Origin: Arthrobacter endolithicus
Lineage (GTDB): Bacteria > Actinomycetota > Actinomycetes > Actinomycetales > Micrococcaceae
Direction of reading: 5' to 3'
Assembly: GCF_026627425.1 (NCBI RefSeq)
Contig: NZ_JAPNLH010000014.1
Span: forward strand, 1-64,000
Length of the DNA stretch: 64,000 nt
The notes beneath the pieces were generated by a model. It made no database searches. It was not told where the DNA came from and was given only the letters and a program-made list of their open reading frames with translations. Shown one piece after another: positions 42,701 through 49,929 of the stretch (the first letter of the stretch is position 1; the number at the start of each line of letters is the position of its first letter). The translations under genes were made by a program, and so were the position numbers.

Positions 42701-45275
42701 CATCGTCCTTATCTTCAACCTGGATGCTCTTTTGTTCCAGGATGCTTTGCAGCAGGTCCGGGGCGGGCCGGCGCTGGGTTCCCCATTCGCTGGTGGCCTT
42801 CAACGAGCTGCGGTTGGCCTTCACCCGCCAGATACCACTGCCGACGCTCGTCACCGTCGCTGACCGGTCGCCCAGGGTTTCGCGGACGAATCGCTGATGG
42901 TCTTCAACGCTGATCCAAACAGCGCCGAGTCTGGCTTCAACATCTTCCATGCCCACGGGAACCGGTTGTACCTTTTCAAGGGCTGACACGTTGGTGTTCC
43001 ACCGCGGATCCTCACCCGCAGCCGCCCGGGCCGCGTCGAGCTTAACCCTGACATTCCCGGACAGATACTCCGGTGCCGTCACCAGAGCCTCGGCAGCCGG
43101 GTCGTCAAAAACGAGCATGCCCAGCTGCTCCCGGGCTTCCTCCGGTGTGCTGCCCACCAGATCGGCAATCACGTCCAGGTCAGGGGCACCGTAGGTGTCC
43201 AGGCAAATAGCCAAAGCCTCATCAATGGTGTCGGCCCCCAAAACGGGCTTACGTACCTGCACCTGGCGGTGCCGCAGCAACCCGCCAGGCGTCGCTATTT
43301 GCGTCTCGGTATTGAAGTCTTCCAGTGCGCTAGGCAGGCTGCCGAACGGATCAAGGTTCTGAAGTTTCTTTACAGCCGGGGCAGAGACACGGGTAACGAT
43401 GGTTTCACCGGTTTCCTTATCGGTGCGTTCCCTGGTCGTGAACCTGTTGATCGGTCCGAACTTCTGCACATAGCCGGTGTAGTCCGCCCGGAGTTCGGCC
43501 CGTTTGGAGTCCATTTCGGGGGTGTCGTCCTGGTCCGCTGCCTCCATTTCCATCAGGGCCCGTGCTCCATCGCGCAGCCCCAGCAGCCCACGCATTTCCG
43601 ATGCGTGGGCTTTGGCAATGTCCAGGGGCACGGGAGCACCTTTTTCAACGACCGTGAACGAACCGTCGATCTCTGCGGTGATTGTCCCGTCCCATGCAGC
43701 CTGGCTGGCGCTCAGGAGGGCAGCCGGCTGTTTGCCGGCTTCGGTTTGGCTGGGGCGGTGGCCTCGGTCTTCGGCCAGTACTTGGGTCGTGATTTCCTGC
43801 AGCCGCTCCCCCAGCAAGGCCGGGACGGCGGACAGGTTGCCGTCGGCTTTGACGCTGACCGTTTCCGCGCCATACATTCCGCTGCCGACAGTGATCCTGC
43901 CAAGAACGTTGTGCGGGTGAGTTGCGAAGTAATTGTTGATCTTGATGTTCGTTCCATCAACGATCAAGGGCCCCACGGTTTCCCAGTCGGTGTTGGCCGG
44001 CACCCGTCCTGGCTCACGCTTGCGGAACATCAGGACATCGGTGAGGGCGTCCGTTCCCGCGGCTCGGCGGTGAGCTGCGGTGGGCAGCCTGACGGCACCC
44101 ACAAGGTCCGCCAGGGCGCTCATGTCCCGTCTCGCTGCGGGGTTGGCAGCATCCAGGGTGAAGCTGGAGGACAGCACCGCGACGTAACCACCGGGTTTGA
44201 CGGCTTCCAGCGACTTGATGATGAAGTGATTATGGATCGAGTGTTTGTTCGGATTGAACGTCTTGTCATACAACGCGGTCCTGCCGAAGGGAACATTGCC
44301 CACGACCAAATCAAACGAATTCTTCTGCAGCGGGGTGTCCGCGAAGGACTCGGCACGGATCACTGCCTGCGGGTAGAGCGCCCGGGAAATGGAGGCGGTG
44401 AGCGGGTCCAGCTCTACACCGGTCATCTGCGCCCCGGCCGGTGCCATGCCAATGAACGTCCCCGACCCTGACCCCGGCTCGAGCACCTGCCCGCCGGTGA
44501 ATCCCAGCTGTTCAACCGCTGACCACATCCGGCGGACAATTCCGGCATCTGTGTAGTGGGCGTTGATCGTTGTCCGCGAGGCCGCGTCATACTCTTTATC
44601 GGTCAGTACCTCACGTAGTTTGGCACGTTCCTGGGCCCAATCGTCCTTGTCAAAAAGCTGCGGCACCGCACCCCAACTCGACCATCGGGCAAGACTGCGC
44701 TGTTCCTCAATCGTGGCAGCACGCTGCCCGGACTCCAGGACCCGGACAATCCGGATGGCTTCATAGTTGGCCGCAAACCGGGCCTTCTGCCCCGACGGGG
44801 CAAAATCATCCTGGGACGCTGGCAGGAATGACTGTCCCTGCGCTGCGGGTTCTACTGTTGGCTGTTCTCCCGATCCAGCTCGCTGTCCGTCCCATCCGTC
44901 AGGGGCGTGAAGTCCTCCATCTCCTCCGGCTCCGGAGGCAGGGACGAATAGATCATCTCCTGATACACCATCTCCCGCGCCCTGAGCCTGGCCATGTTCC
45001 GCTCCCCCAGAATCTCCAGGGTGGACCGACCCCTGGTGTCCCGCTGGATGAGACTGTCCATCACGTTCCCGATCTGGTCCTCGATCTGGCTTCCCAAAGT
45101 CGAAAAGTACTCCTCGGGATTCTGCACCTGACTGAACGTTTCCGGATCGTGGTTCTGCATCGTTTCCATGGCGTGTCGCCCGTGCGTGTTCATTGCGTAT
45201 CTCCTCCTGCTCCGACCACAGTGCATCCAAACTCATCTGGCCGTCTATGTCGTACTTGGTCCTTCTGCGTGCCAC
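39768..45275 (-). CDS. Large plasmid DNA methylase-helicase (DarB-like)
   Basis: An 1835-aa protein from GTG 45275 (MARRRTKYDIDGQMSLDALW); an in-frame ATG at 45236 is possible. Residues about 140-480 form an N6-adenine methyltransferase: VLEPGSGSGTF near 262 (SAM binding) and VGNVPFG near 326 (catalytic NPPY-like). Residues about 930-1560 form an SF2/SNF2 helicase: GLFHEVGAGKTAEMVMGAM near 952, LFVDEAHDFKN near 1118, ATGTPIANSLTE and GTGTNVQLRAKAIHHVTCPWRPADLTQRDGRIIRQG near 1458. C-terminus is coiled coil. The same architecture occurs in phage P1 DarB and many conjugative plasmids, where it is linked to protection against host restriction. Residues about 28-141 are Gly/Asp-rich because a second gene overlaps in another frame. 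Confidence 0.88.
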   Translation of the reverse strand: MARRRTKYDIDGQMSLDALWSEQEEIRNEHARATRHGNDAEPRSGNVQSGAESRGVLFDFGKPDRGPDRERDGQSHPAGHQGSVHPGDSGGAEHGQAQGAGDGVSGDDLFVPASGAGGDGGLHAPDGWDGQRAGSGEQPTVEPAAQGQSFLPASQDDFAPSGQKARFAANYEAIRIVRVLESGQRAATIEEQRSLARWSSWGAVPQLFDKDDWAQERAKLREVLTDKEYDAASRTTINAHYTDAGIVRRMWSAVEQLGFTGGQVLEPGSGSGTFIGMAPAGAQMTGVELDPLTASISRALYPQAVIRAESFADTPLQKNSFDLVVGNVPFGRTALYDKTFNPNKHSIHNHFIIKSLEAVKPGGYVAVLSSSFTLDAANPAARRDMSALADLVGAVRLPTAAHRRAAGTDALTDVLMFRKREPGRVPANTDWETVGPLIVDGTNIKINNYFATHPHNVLGRITVGSGMYGAETVSVKADGNLSAVPALLGERLQEITTQVLAEDRGHRPSQTEAGKQPAALLSASQAAWDGTITAEIDGSFTVVEKGAPVPLDIAKAHASEMRGLLGLRDGARALMEMEAADQDDTPEMDSKRAELRADYTGYVQKFGPINRFTTRERTDKETGETIVTRVSAPAVKKLQNLDPFGSLPSALEDFNTETQIATPGGLLRHRQVQVRKPVLGADTIDEALAICLDTYGAPDLDVIADLVGSTPEEAREQLGMLVFDDPAAEALVTAPEYLSGNVRVKLDAARAAAGEDPRWNTNVSALEKVQPVPVGMEDVEARLGAVWISVEDHQRFVRETLGDRSATVTSVGSGIWRVKANRSSLKATSEWGTQRRPAPDLLQSILEQKSIQVEDKDDDGKQVANLEETETAQESSNQLQERFSEWVWEEPERATRLIDEYNRRFNSIALRDYTQEGQRLTLPGLAASFTPHGHQRTAVARIISEPAVGLFHEVGAGKTAEMVMGAMELKRLGMASKPMIVVPNHMLEQFTREWLELYPQARLLSAGSDDLKTTGTNSSSRRRFVSRAAANDWDGIIITQTAFKSIGVKAETIEEYQHSLIRDVRETITNAMDSGEDKTTVKKLETKLQAEEERMKKLMDTAPDPGLTFEDMGVDYLFVDEAHDFKNLRTVTNIRGAEIGGSIRATDMHLKLEYLRATHGERVATMATGTPIANSLTEAHVMQRYLRPDLLKDAGVENFDIWGATFGETVTAIEMDAGGRLKNKARFAKFKNVPEMLRTFHVFADVKLSEDLHLATPDLVRRSSDGERQPELVLIPQPPELAEYMEELAHRLDNLSGWAQKGQDNALTVYNDGRKAALDLRMVNIEPQSATKIDHVVANTLKVWEANRDNQYETAFNSGDISEQCGALQLIFCDMSTPSKDKDPDGQPVWTAYQQIKDQLVAGGIQPEQVKFIHDFPKAEQKAALFEQCRAGDVAVLLGSTAMMGTGTNVQLRAKAIHHVTCPWRPADLTQRDGRIIRQGNANAEVHNFQYATVGSYDSAAWDGIQRKATMINQVLRGRLDVRELEDVGDLAMNAAQIKAATSGNPLVMEKIAADAARTKLERLKRAFEKNQSSLTWSKTSAQSTIDTAENKLPAVLAAIPNIVPTNGDAFTMKVGEKTVDKRVDAVAGICDWIKTNTPDYGNYSHRHHDYGTMAVLGGHELVVSNAGPQSRLGQYQDLLLQVKGVPDTGTVFSRQEILEGGTGILTRLENRVAAIPEIADRLQTSIAEKQLLVIEADAQLLRPFKYEEKLVDARLACKELDEKLKASIEPVKPAEPQAPEIVDGEDPALARHRKLHAASFPAGPGLTHLSGAVPTTQGRPGADHHRVRNTDLER
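44852..45193 (-). CDS. Nested small protein overlapping the methylase-helicase gene in a different frame
   Basis: A 113-aa protein from ATG 45193 with an ideal AGGAGG 9 nt upstream. Reads MNTHGRHAMETMQNHDPETF, SQVQNPEEYFSTLGSQIEDQ, IGNVMDSLIQRDTRG, ERNMARLRAREMVYQEMIYS, PPEPEEMEDFTPL. It is helical with the composition of a normal protein and GC-rich third positions, whereas the same bases in the long frame give a low-complexity Gly/Asp/Gly-Ala linker with A-rich third positions. I recall similar small proteins next to plasmid helicases (PEEYF...LG.QI.D.I motif). The long gene has no start between this gene's end and its conserved domain, so both frames must be used. Function unknown. Confidence 0.7.
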   Translation of the reverse strand: MNTHGRHAMETMQNHDPETFSQVQNPEEYFSTLGSQIEDQIGNVMDSLIQRDTRGRSTLEILGERNMARLRAREMVYQEMIYSSLPPEPEEMEDFTPLTDGTDSELDRENSQQ

Positions 45276-45286
45276 GCCCGGTTCCC

Positions 45287-45655
45287 CTATTCCACAGATA
45301 CTCCTACCACGGTAACGGGGCGGACCGGGTTCTGGGAGTTGGCTGTGGTGCGCCGTTGCCCGCCTGGACGGTCCGTGGGGTGTGAGAGTTCGGCTTTGAG
45401 GGCCTGGTTTTCGGTTTCCAGGGCCAGAACAAGACGGATGCCGGAGGTATTGAGTCCTTGGGCGAGGAGTTCGGCAATCCGTCGCAGGGTCACCAGATCG
45501 TTTTCGCTGTACCGGCGCGTACCGCCTTCGGTGCGCCCGGGCGCCACCAGGCCTTTGCGTTCGTAGAGCCGGAGGTTTTGCTCGCCGGTCCCGACGAGTT
45601 CAGCCGCGACGGAGATGGCGTACACCCCACGTGCCCGTTGATCCCTGATTACCAT
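45287..45655 (-). CDS. MerR-family regulator, HspR-like
   Basis: A 122-aa protein from ATG 45655 (MVIRDQRARGVYAISVAAELV) with GAGGGG 6 nt upstream. MerR N-terminal winged helix-turn-helix: VYAISVAAELVGTGEQNLRLYERKGLVAPGRTEGGTRRYSENDL, with the typical RxYE and RRY motifs, followed by a short coiled coil (LLAQGLNTSGIRLVLALETENQALKAEL). The early YAISVAAELVG start is that of HspR repressors. It diverges from an hsp20 gene with direct and inverted CATCAAG repeats between, so it probably represses that gene and itself and is relieved by heat or other stress. Confidence 0.8.
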   Translation of the reverse strand: MVIRDQRARGVYAISVAAELVGTGEQNLRLYERKGLVAPGRTEGGTRRYSENDLVTLRRIAELLAQGLNTSGIRLVLALETENQALKAELSHPTDRPGGQRRTTANSQNPVRPVTVVGVSVE

Positions 45656-45767
45656 GGGCATCCCCTCACTTGCGCCTGCTCCTGCCAAGTTCCCCGGCCG
45701 GCAGAATCTTCGTTCTGAATAAAATCCTCTTGCACCAGTGTGCCAGTCGTGTTATAAAAAATCTATA

Positions 45768-45820
45768 CCCATCAAGACAGAACTTGATGGGGCAGCAAGC
45801 AAGTAAAGATGGCATCAAGT
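45768..45820. promoter_or_regulatory. HspR-like operator cluster upstream of hsp20
   Basis: CCCATCAAG-N6-CTTGATGGG (45768-45791) is a perfect inverted repeat, with a further CATCAAGT (45813-45820) before the hsp20 start. The half-site CATCAAG/CTTGATG resembles the CTTGAGT/ACTCAAG arms of the known HAIR element bound by HspR, though in the opposite arrangement. Confidence 0.6.
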
Positions 45821-45844
45821 GACACTGACAAGGAGTGAATAGCC

Positions 45845-46270
45845 ATGTTGATGCGTACAGACCCGTTCCGCGAACTCGACCGACTGGCCCAGCAGGTACT
45901 GGGGACCGCGGCCCGCCCGGCGGCCATGCCGATGGACGCCTGGCGTGAAGGGGACACCTTCGAAGTCGAGTTTGATCTCCCCGGTGTCAGCCCGGACTCG
46001 ATCAACCTGGACGTGGAACGCAACGTGGTCACCGTCAGGGCCGAACGCCCGGGCCTGGACGGGAACAAGGAGATGCTCGCCACGGAAAGACCGCGGGGTG
46101 TTTTCAGCCGCCAATTGGTCCTGGGCGAGAACCTGGACACGGAGAACATCCAGGCCAGTTACGACTCCGGCGTGCTGAGCCTGCGCATCCCGGTGGCGGA
46201 GCGGGCCAAACCCCGCAAGATCTCCATCACCACCACCAAAGAAGGGGACCGCCAATCCATCAACTCCTAA
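45845..46270 (+). CDS. Hsp20 / alpha-crystallin family small heat-shock protein
   Basis: A 141-aa protein with AAGGAG 10 nt upstream. Alpha-crystallin domain about 30-125: [38 protein letters not shown], then [34 protein letters not shown] with the conserved GVL motif and a terminal IPV-type segment ([13 protein letters not shown]). It is an ATP-independent holdase preventing aggregation. It is expressed from a promoter with HspR-like sites and divergent from the regulator gene. Confidence 0.92.
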   Translation: MLMRTDPFRELDRLAQQVLGTAARPAAMPMDAWREGDTFEVEFDLPGVSPDSINLDVERNVVTVRAERPGLDGNKEMLATERPRGVFSRQLVLGENLDTENIQASYDSGVLSLRIPVAERAKPRKISITTTKEGDRQSINS

Positions 46271-46633
46271 AAACACGAGGGAGGAAACCTCACCAACCTC
46301 GCCGGAGGCGTAACGAAAAGACGGCTTCTGGCACTGCCTCCCAGGGATGGTTCCCGGCCCCAGCGGCCGGGGACCGTCCCACCCAAAAACACCCCCACCG
46401 CTGCAATGCCGGACACCGATGCCGGCGCCAGTGATGTCGGCCGGGCGTACATATCCCTGTTGCGCCGCCGCCACTTGAGAGATTCGACAGACGCGGCGCC
46501 CGTGCCCGGGCAGGCGCCCATGGCCGGCCGCTCTGCCAGAGGCCAGGTGTCCATACCCGAGCCTGCGCTTAGGCAGCCGGAGATTATCGTCGGGCCGCTG
46601 CGGTGGGACCCACCCGCTAGGAGGTGCATTTAG
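46271..46633. other. Intergenic region with hsp20 terminator
   Basis: Apart from the terminator at 46349-46375 no feature is supported. The plus-strand frame 46406-46633 has no ribosome-binding site. Confidence 0.45.
46349..46375 (+). terminator. Intrinsic terminator after hsp20
   Basis: 11-bp stem GGTTCCCGGCC / GGCCGGGGACC (one G-U pair) with loop CCAGC, 78 bases past the hsp20 stop. The tail is not T-rich, so efficiency is uncertain. Confidence 0.5.
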
Positions 46634-47041
46634 ATGAGTGCATGGCGTCGCTACGACTCACCCTTGTTGCCGGCATTTCATGAACGCTTCGAGAAACGCT
46701 GGGGCAAAGGCACCGCCCCGTTCCTGGACCCGGAACTCCACGAACAACCCATGCCCCGGGCACAGTGGATCAACGCCGACACCGGCGCCGCGCTGGCCGT
46801 CGTCCCCGTATGGGCCGACGACGACGACACCCACCGCTCCTTCGCCGTGTTCTACCTCCCACCAGCCGGGGACATCTGGCTCCTACGCCCAGGTATTACC
46901 GACTACATTGAAACCCGGCAAAGCGACCACATCACATGCGCAACGATGCCTTCAAAAAAGCCGTCGATCACGCCAAAGCCTTCATCTACGGCCCCGACGA
47001 CCACTAACCCCAAGGCAAGGGCGCCACGGCACCTTTCCTGA
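46634..47041 (+). CDS. Hypothetical protein, probably frameshifted near its end
   Basis: ATG 46634 with AGGAGG 10 nt upstream. The first 100 residues look coding: MSAWRRYDSPLLPAFHERFEKRWGKG, APFLDPELHEQPMPRAQW, GDIWLLRPGITDYIETRQSDHI. From about 46940 the frame changes to a Pro/Thr/Ser-rich tail, while the neighbouring frame reads MRNDAFKKAVDHAKAFIYGPDDH-stop, the likely original end. So a one-base shift near 46935 altered the C-terminus. Just downstream a degraded second copy of the motif (GKGATAPFLNPSGHLDP, 47012-) is visible. Family unknown. Confidence 0.55.
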   Translation: MSAWRRYDSPLLPAFHERFEKRWGKGTAPFLDPELHEQPMPRAQWINADTGAALAVVPVWADDDDTHRSFAVFYLPPAGDIWLLRPGITDYIETRQSDHITCATMPSKKPSITPKPSSTAPTTTNPKARAPRHLS

Positions 47042-47973
47042 ACCCGTCAGGACACTTAGACCCGGCGGAACAGGAAACCATGCGGCGCCTCCACCCCATT
47101 TTTCGGGATCCCAGTCAAGGCGACGACCACTACCATCTTGTCAAAGGATCCATTGTCGAGATTTTCGGCCCGGCTGGTCGGAGCTTCGGCGATTGGAGCA
47201 CCCGTGCGATCAGCAGCGCTCCAGTCTGAAGTCTGAACATCGCCACTGAAACCGTGTCGTCCTAGCGTGCTGGAGGTTTGATTCGCATGTTCTCGGCGGG
47301 TCAAGGTTATGGAAAATGCCGGGGTGCCGTTCCCGTCTGGTCGTCGAGGTTTGGGCGGTTCATTTCCAATGGACCGGAACGGTGACCGGGTGGTCACAAA
47401 TTGCCGAAACACGGAAGCTGGCGAAGCAATGCAGACGACTTCGGGTATTTCGTGGAAACGACTTCTGGGGATGACATTTAGGGGATTCAACGGCACGATT
47501 AGCGGGCCAGTGTCACCACTTCGAAACCGGTCGCGTGTGCAAGACAGTCAGCGGGTTGACAGTACTGCCCCTCCCTGATCGCCCAATAATTGTTTCCTGA
47601 CTGATCCTCAGATGCCCTATCTCTTTTCCTACCTCCGGTTACTTGTAACCACTGCGATGTGAGCTGCTGTGGATCCTTGGTCATTGCGATAGACGGCCCT
47701 GTGTCCGGCATCAAGCGCATCGTTTCCACAAGTCAGGATTGGTCAAAGTCAACACTCATGCTGGCAACATAGCCCTGGCCGCCGTCCAAGGCCGCACTGC
47801 GCGCCAACGATCCTTCGCAATTCTCATGTTCCCCTCCAACCGGTGGGAGCATTCAGGCTCCATGTGCTGGTGGTCACAACCTGGACAGTTCTTGCGCGTC
47901 TGAGTCGCTATCCATATCATTAAAAAACTTTCGTTAGACGGAAGATAAAGTTCACCCTATGAAAGAGGAACTA
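47042..47973. other. Long stretch with no intact gene
   Basis: The left part (47012-47226) carries a degraded protein-like frame (GKGATAPFLNPSGHLDPAE, IFRDPSQGDDHYHL) related in motif to the 46634 gene. The remainder shows no supported ORF; the right end holds the promoter of the BMP lipoprotein gene. Confidence 0.4.
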
Positions 47974-49008
47974 ATGCAGCGTCGCATTATCCTGAAAGCC
48001 ACTTTGGCGATTGCCGGTCTGGGTCTCACGGCCTGCAGCACGGCCCCCACAAATGAACCCTCGAAGGCCAGTCCGTCAGCGGGCCCGGTGAAGGTCGGCC
48101 TGCTGCTAGCTGGCAGCTCAACCGACAAGGGTTTCATGCAGTCCGGCTTCGACGGCCTCAAACGGGCTGAAAAAGAACTCGGCATTACATTGACTGTCCT
48201 TGAAGGCATCAAACCGGAGCAAACGGACCTCGAGGCGGGCCTTCGCAAACTTGCCGAGACATCACCGGGCCTCATCGTCGCCCACGGCGGCCAAAACGCG
48301 AAAGCAGCCACGAAGGTGGCGGGGGAATTCCCCAAGATCATGTTCGTCGTCACACAGTCCGATGTCGTCGGTCCCAACCTCTCCAGCTACGAAGTCCTCC
48401 AGGAAGAATCCGCCTGGCTGGCCGGAGCAGCCGCCGGCCTCCTGACGAAAACGAACACTGTGGGCCACATGTCCGGCATCCGAGTAACGCCAGGACTCAA
48501 AGGACGGGCCGCATACGTGAACGGCGTGGCCCACACCAATCCGCAGGCCAAAGTCCTGACCAACTTCTCCGGCAACCAAGACGATGTAGAGCTCTCTCGC
48601 AAGGTTGCTGCCGCGGAAATCAGCGCGGGAGCCGACTACATCTTCACCATGCTCAACGCAGGCAGACCCGGCGTGGCCCAGGCTATTGAAGCATCAGGTG
48701 GCAAGACCCGCGAATTTGGCAACGTCCGGGACTTCACCCAAGACGATCCTAAAATCTTCGTTGGTTCAGCGGTAGCCGATTCGGGTGCGGCAGCCTTCGC
48801 CGCGGTTAAGGATTTCGTCGAGGGAGACTTCAAGGCTGGTACTACCCATCTTATTGGGCTGGAGGACCCCGAAGCCGTCCGTCTGACGCTGGCCGACTAC
48901 GTACCCGAGGATGTACGCGACAAGATCAAGCAGTTCACCAGCGATATCGTGGCAAAGAAAATCACCGTAAGCGTAGAGTATTCAGGCCCGGAATTTCCCA
49001 CCCCGTGA
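47974..49008 (+). CDS. BMP/PnrA-type substrate-binding lipoprotein
   Basis: ATG 47974 is preferred (AGAGGA 5 nt upstream; MQRRIILKATLAIAGLGLTAC), 344 aa, with lipobox LTAC. The BMP (basic membrane protein / PnrA-like) family is indicated by VGLLLAGSSTDKGFMQSGFDGLKRAEKELG, LIVAHGGQNAKAATKVAGEFP, QEESAWLAGAAAGLLTKTNTVGHMSGI and LKGRAAYVNGVAHTNPQAKVL. Known members bind purine nucleosides or related heterocycles for ABC import, but no ATPase or permease gene lies nearby, so it is an orphan binding protein. Its place by the amide/ureide catabolic island suggests uptake of that substrate. Confidence 0.8.
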   Translation: MQRRIILKATLAIAGLGLTACSTAPTNEPSKASPSAGPVKVGLLLAGSSTDKGFMQSGFDGLKRAEKELGITLTVLEGIKPEQTDLEAGLRKLAETSPGLIVAHGGQNAKAATKVAGEFPKIMFVVTQSDVVGPNLSSYEVLQEESAWLAGAAAGLLTKTNTVGHMSGIRVTPGLKGRAAYVNGVAHTNPQAKVLTNFSGNQDDVELSRKVAAAEISAGADYIFTMLNAGRPGVAQAIEASGGKTREFGNVRDFTQDDPKIFVGSAVADSGAAAFAAVKDFVEGDFKAGTTHLIGLEDPEAVRLTLADYVPEDVRDKIKQFTSDIVAKKITVSVEYSGPEFPTP

Positions 49009-49070
49009 CGTGACCCTCCCAAGCTGAGCTGAGATGCCGCGCGGACTCAGGGGATGATAGAGCGAGGTCC

Positions 49071-49090
49071 TGTCAAAGGAACCTTTGACA
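49071..49090. promoter_or_regulatory. Palindrome upstream of the serine recombinase gene
   Basis: TGTCAAAGG-AA-CCTTTGACA, perfect 9-bp arms, 163 bases before the recombinase start. It is a candidate res/crossover site or operator for the recombinase. The half-site resembles that at 14810-14835. Confidence 0.45.
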
Positions 49091-49252
49091 AGACAACTAC
49101 CAGCCACTCCCCTGCACCGACAGCTCCCAATGTAGATCGCCGAATATTCGCAGTTTGCGTCAACTCCGAAAAGTCTCAGCAATGTGTCTCATTCTGATAT
49201 TCTCAACATCAGAGGAAATTATCCTTTGATGGGAAACAACAGGAAGAGATCC

Positions 49253-49834
49253 ATGACGCGCCTTGGATACGCCCGAGTGAGCACCGCAGACCAGGACACC
49301 GAGATGCAAATCCGGGAATTGGAAGCTGCCGGTTGTGAACGGATCTACCGCGACCACGGAATCAGTGGAACCAAAACAAGCCGCCCCGAACTGGACAAGA
49401 TGCTGGACCGCCTCAGCCAAGGCGATGAAGTCATTGTCTGGAAGCTGGACCGCCTCGGACGCCACACCCGCCACCTGCTCGAACTCCTCGACGACTTCAA
49501 GGCAGACGGCATCAAGTTCCGCTCCCTGCGCGACGGTATCGCTACGGACCCCGCCAGTGAACTGGGCGGGGCCATGGCCCAAGCCATGGTCACCATCATC
49601 TCCGCCTTCGCCCAGCTCGAACGCGATCAGCTCTCCGAACGCACCAAAGCCGGCATGGCTGTCGCCGCCTCCCACGGCCGCAAGGCAGGCCGGCGGGAAG
49701 TCACCGCCGCCCACGCGAACGTCAAACGAGCCCGGGACTTGAAAACCCAAGGCCTGAAACCAGCCGATATCGGAAAAATCATCGGGGCAAGCCGGGCCAC
49801 CATCTACCGCTACCTCAGTATGGAATCCGGCTAA
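49253..49834 (+). CDS. Serine recombinase (resolvase/invertase family)
   Basis: ATG 49253 (MTRLGYARVSTADQDTEMQI; alternative ATG at 49229), 193 aa, normal for Tn3-type resolvases. The catalytic Ser lies in YARVSTADQ; the arginines KLDRLGRHTRHL follow, then MVTIISAFAQLERDQLSERTKAGM (E-helix), and a C-terminal helix-turn-helix (ADIGKIIGASRATIYRYL). All key residues are intact. It lies between the BMP lipoprotein and the amidase gene and probably belonged to a transposon that carried the catabolic genes. No transposase of that element is present. Confidence 0.9.
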   Translation: MTRLGYARVSTADQDTEMQIRELEAAGCERIYRDHGISGTKTSRPELDKMLDRLSQGDEVIVWKLDRLGRHTRHLLELLDDFKADGIKFRSLRDGIATDPASELGGAMAQAMVTIISAFAQLERDQLSERTKAGMAVAASHGRKAGRREVTAAHANVKRARDLKTQGLKPADIGKIIGASRATIYRYLSMESG

Positions 49835-49929
49835 CGACAGCAAAGCCTGGATTTACCGGACCAGGAACACCTCAAGGTAAATGAAAGTGCCGGGAGATCC
49901 CATTTTAAGCTTCCACCCAGCTCGGGTTG

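Noticed and set aside
43269-44471. A 400-codon plus-strand ORF opposite the methylase-helicase
   Set aside because: Antisense shadow of a highly GC-rich gene; composition is typical of such shadows (Gly/Arg/Val-rich without motifs).
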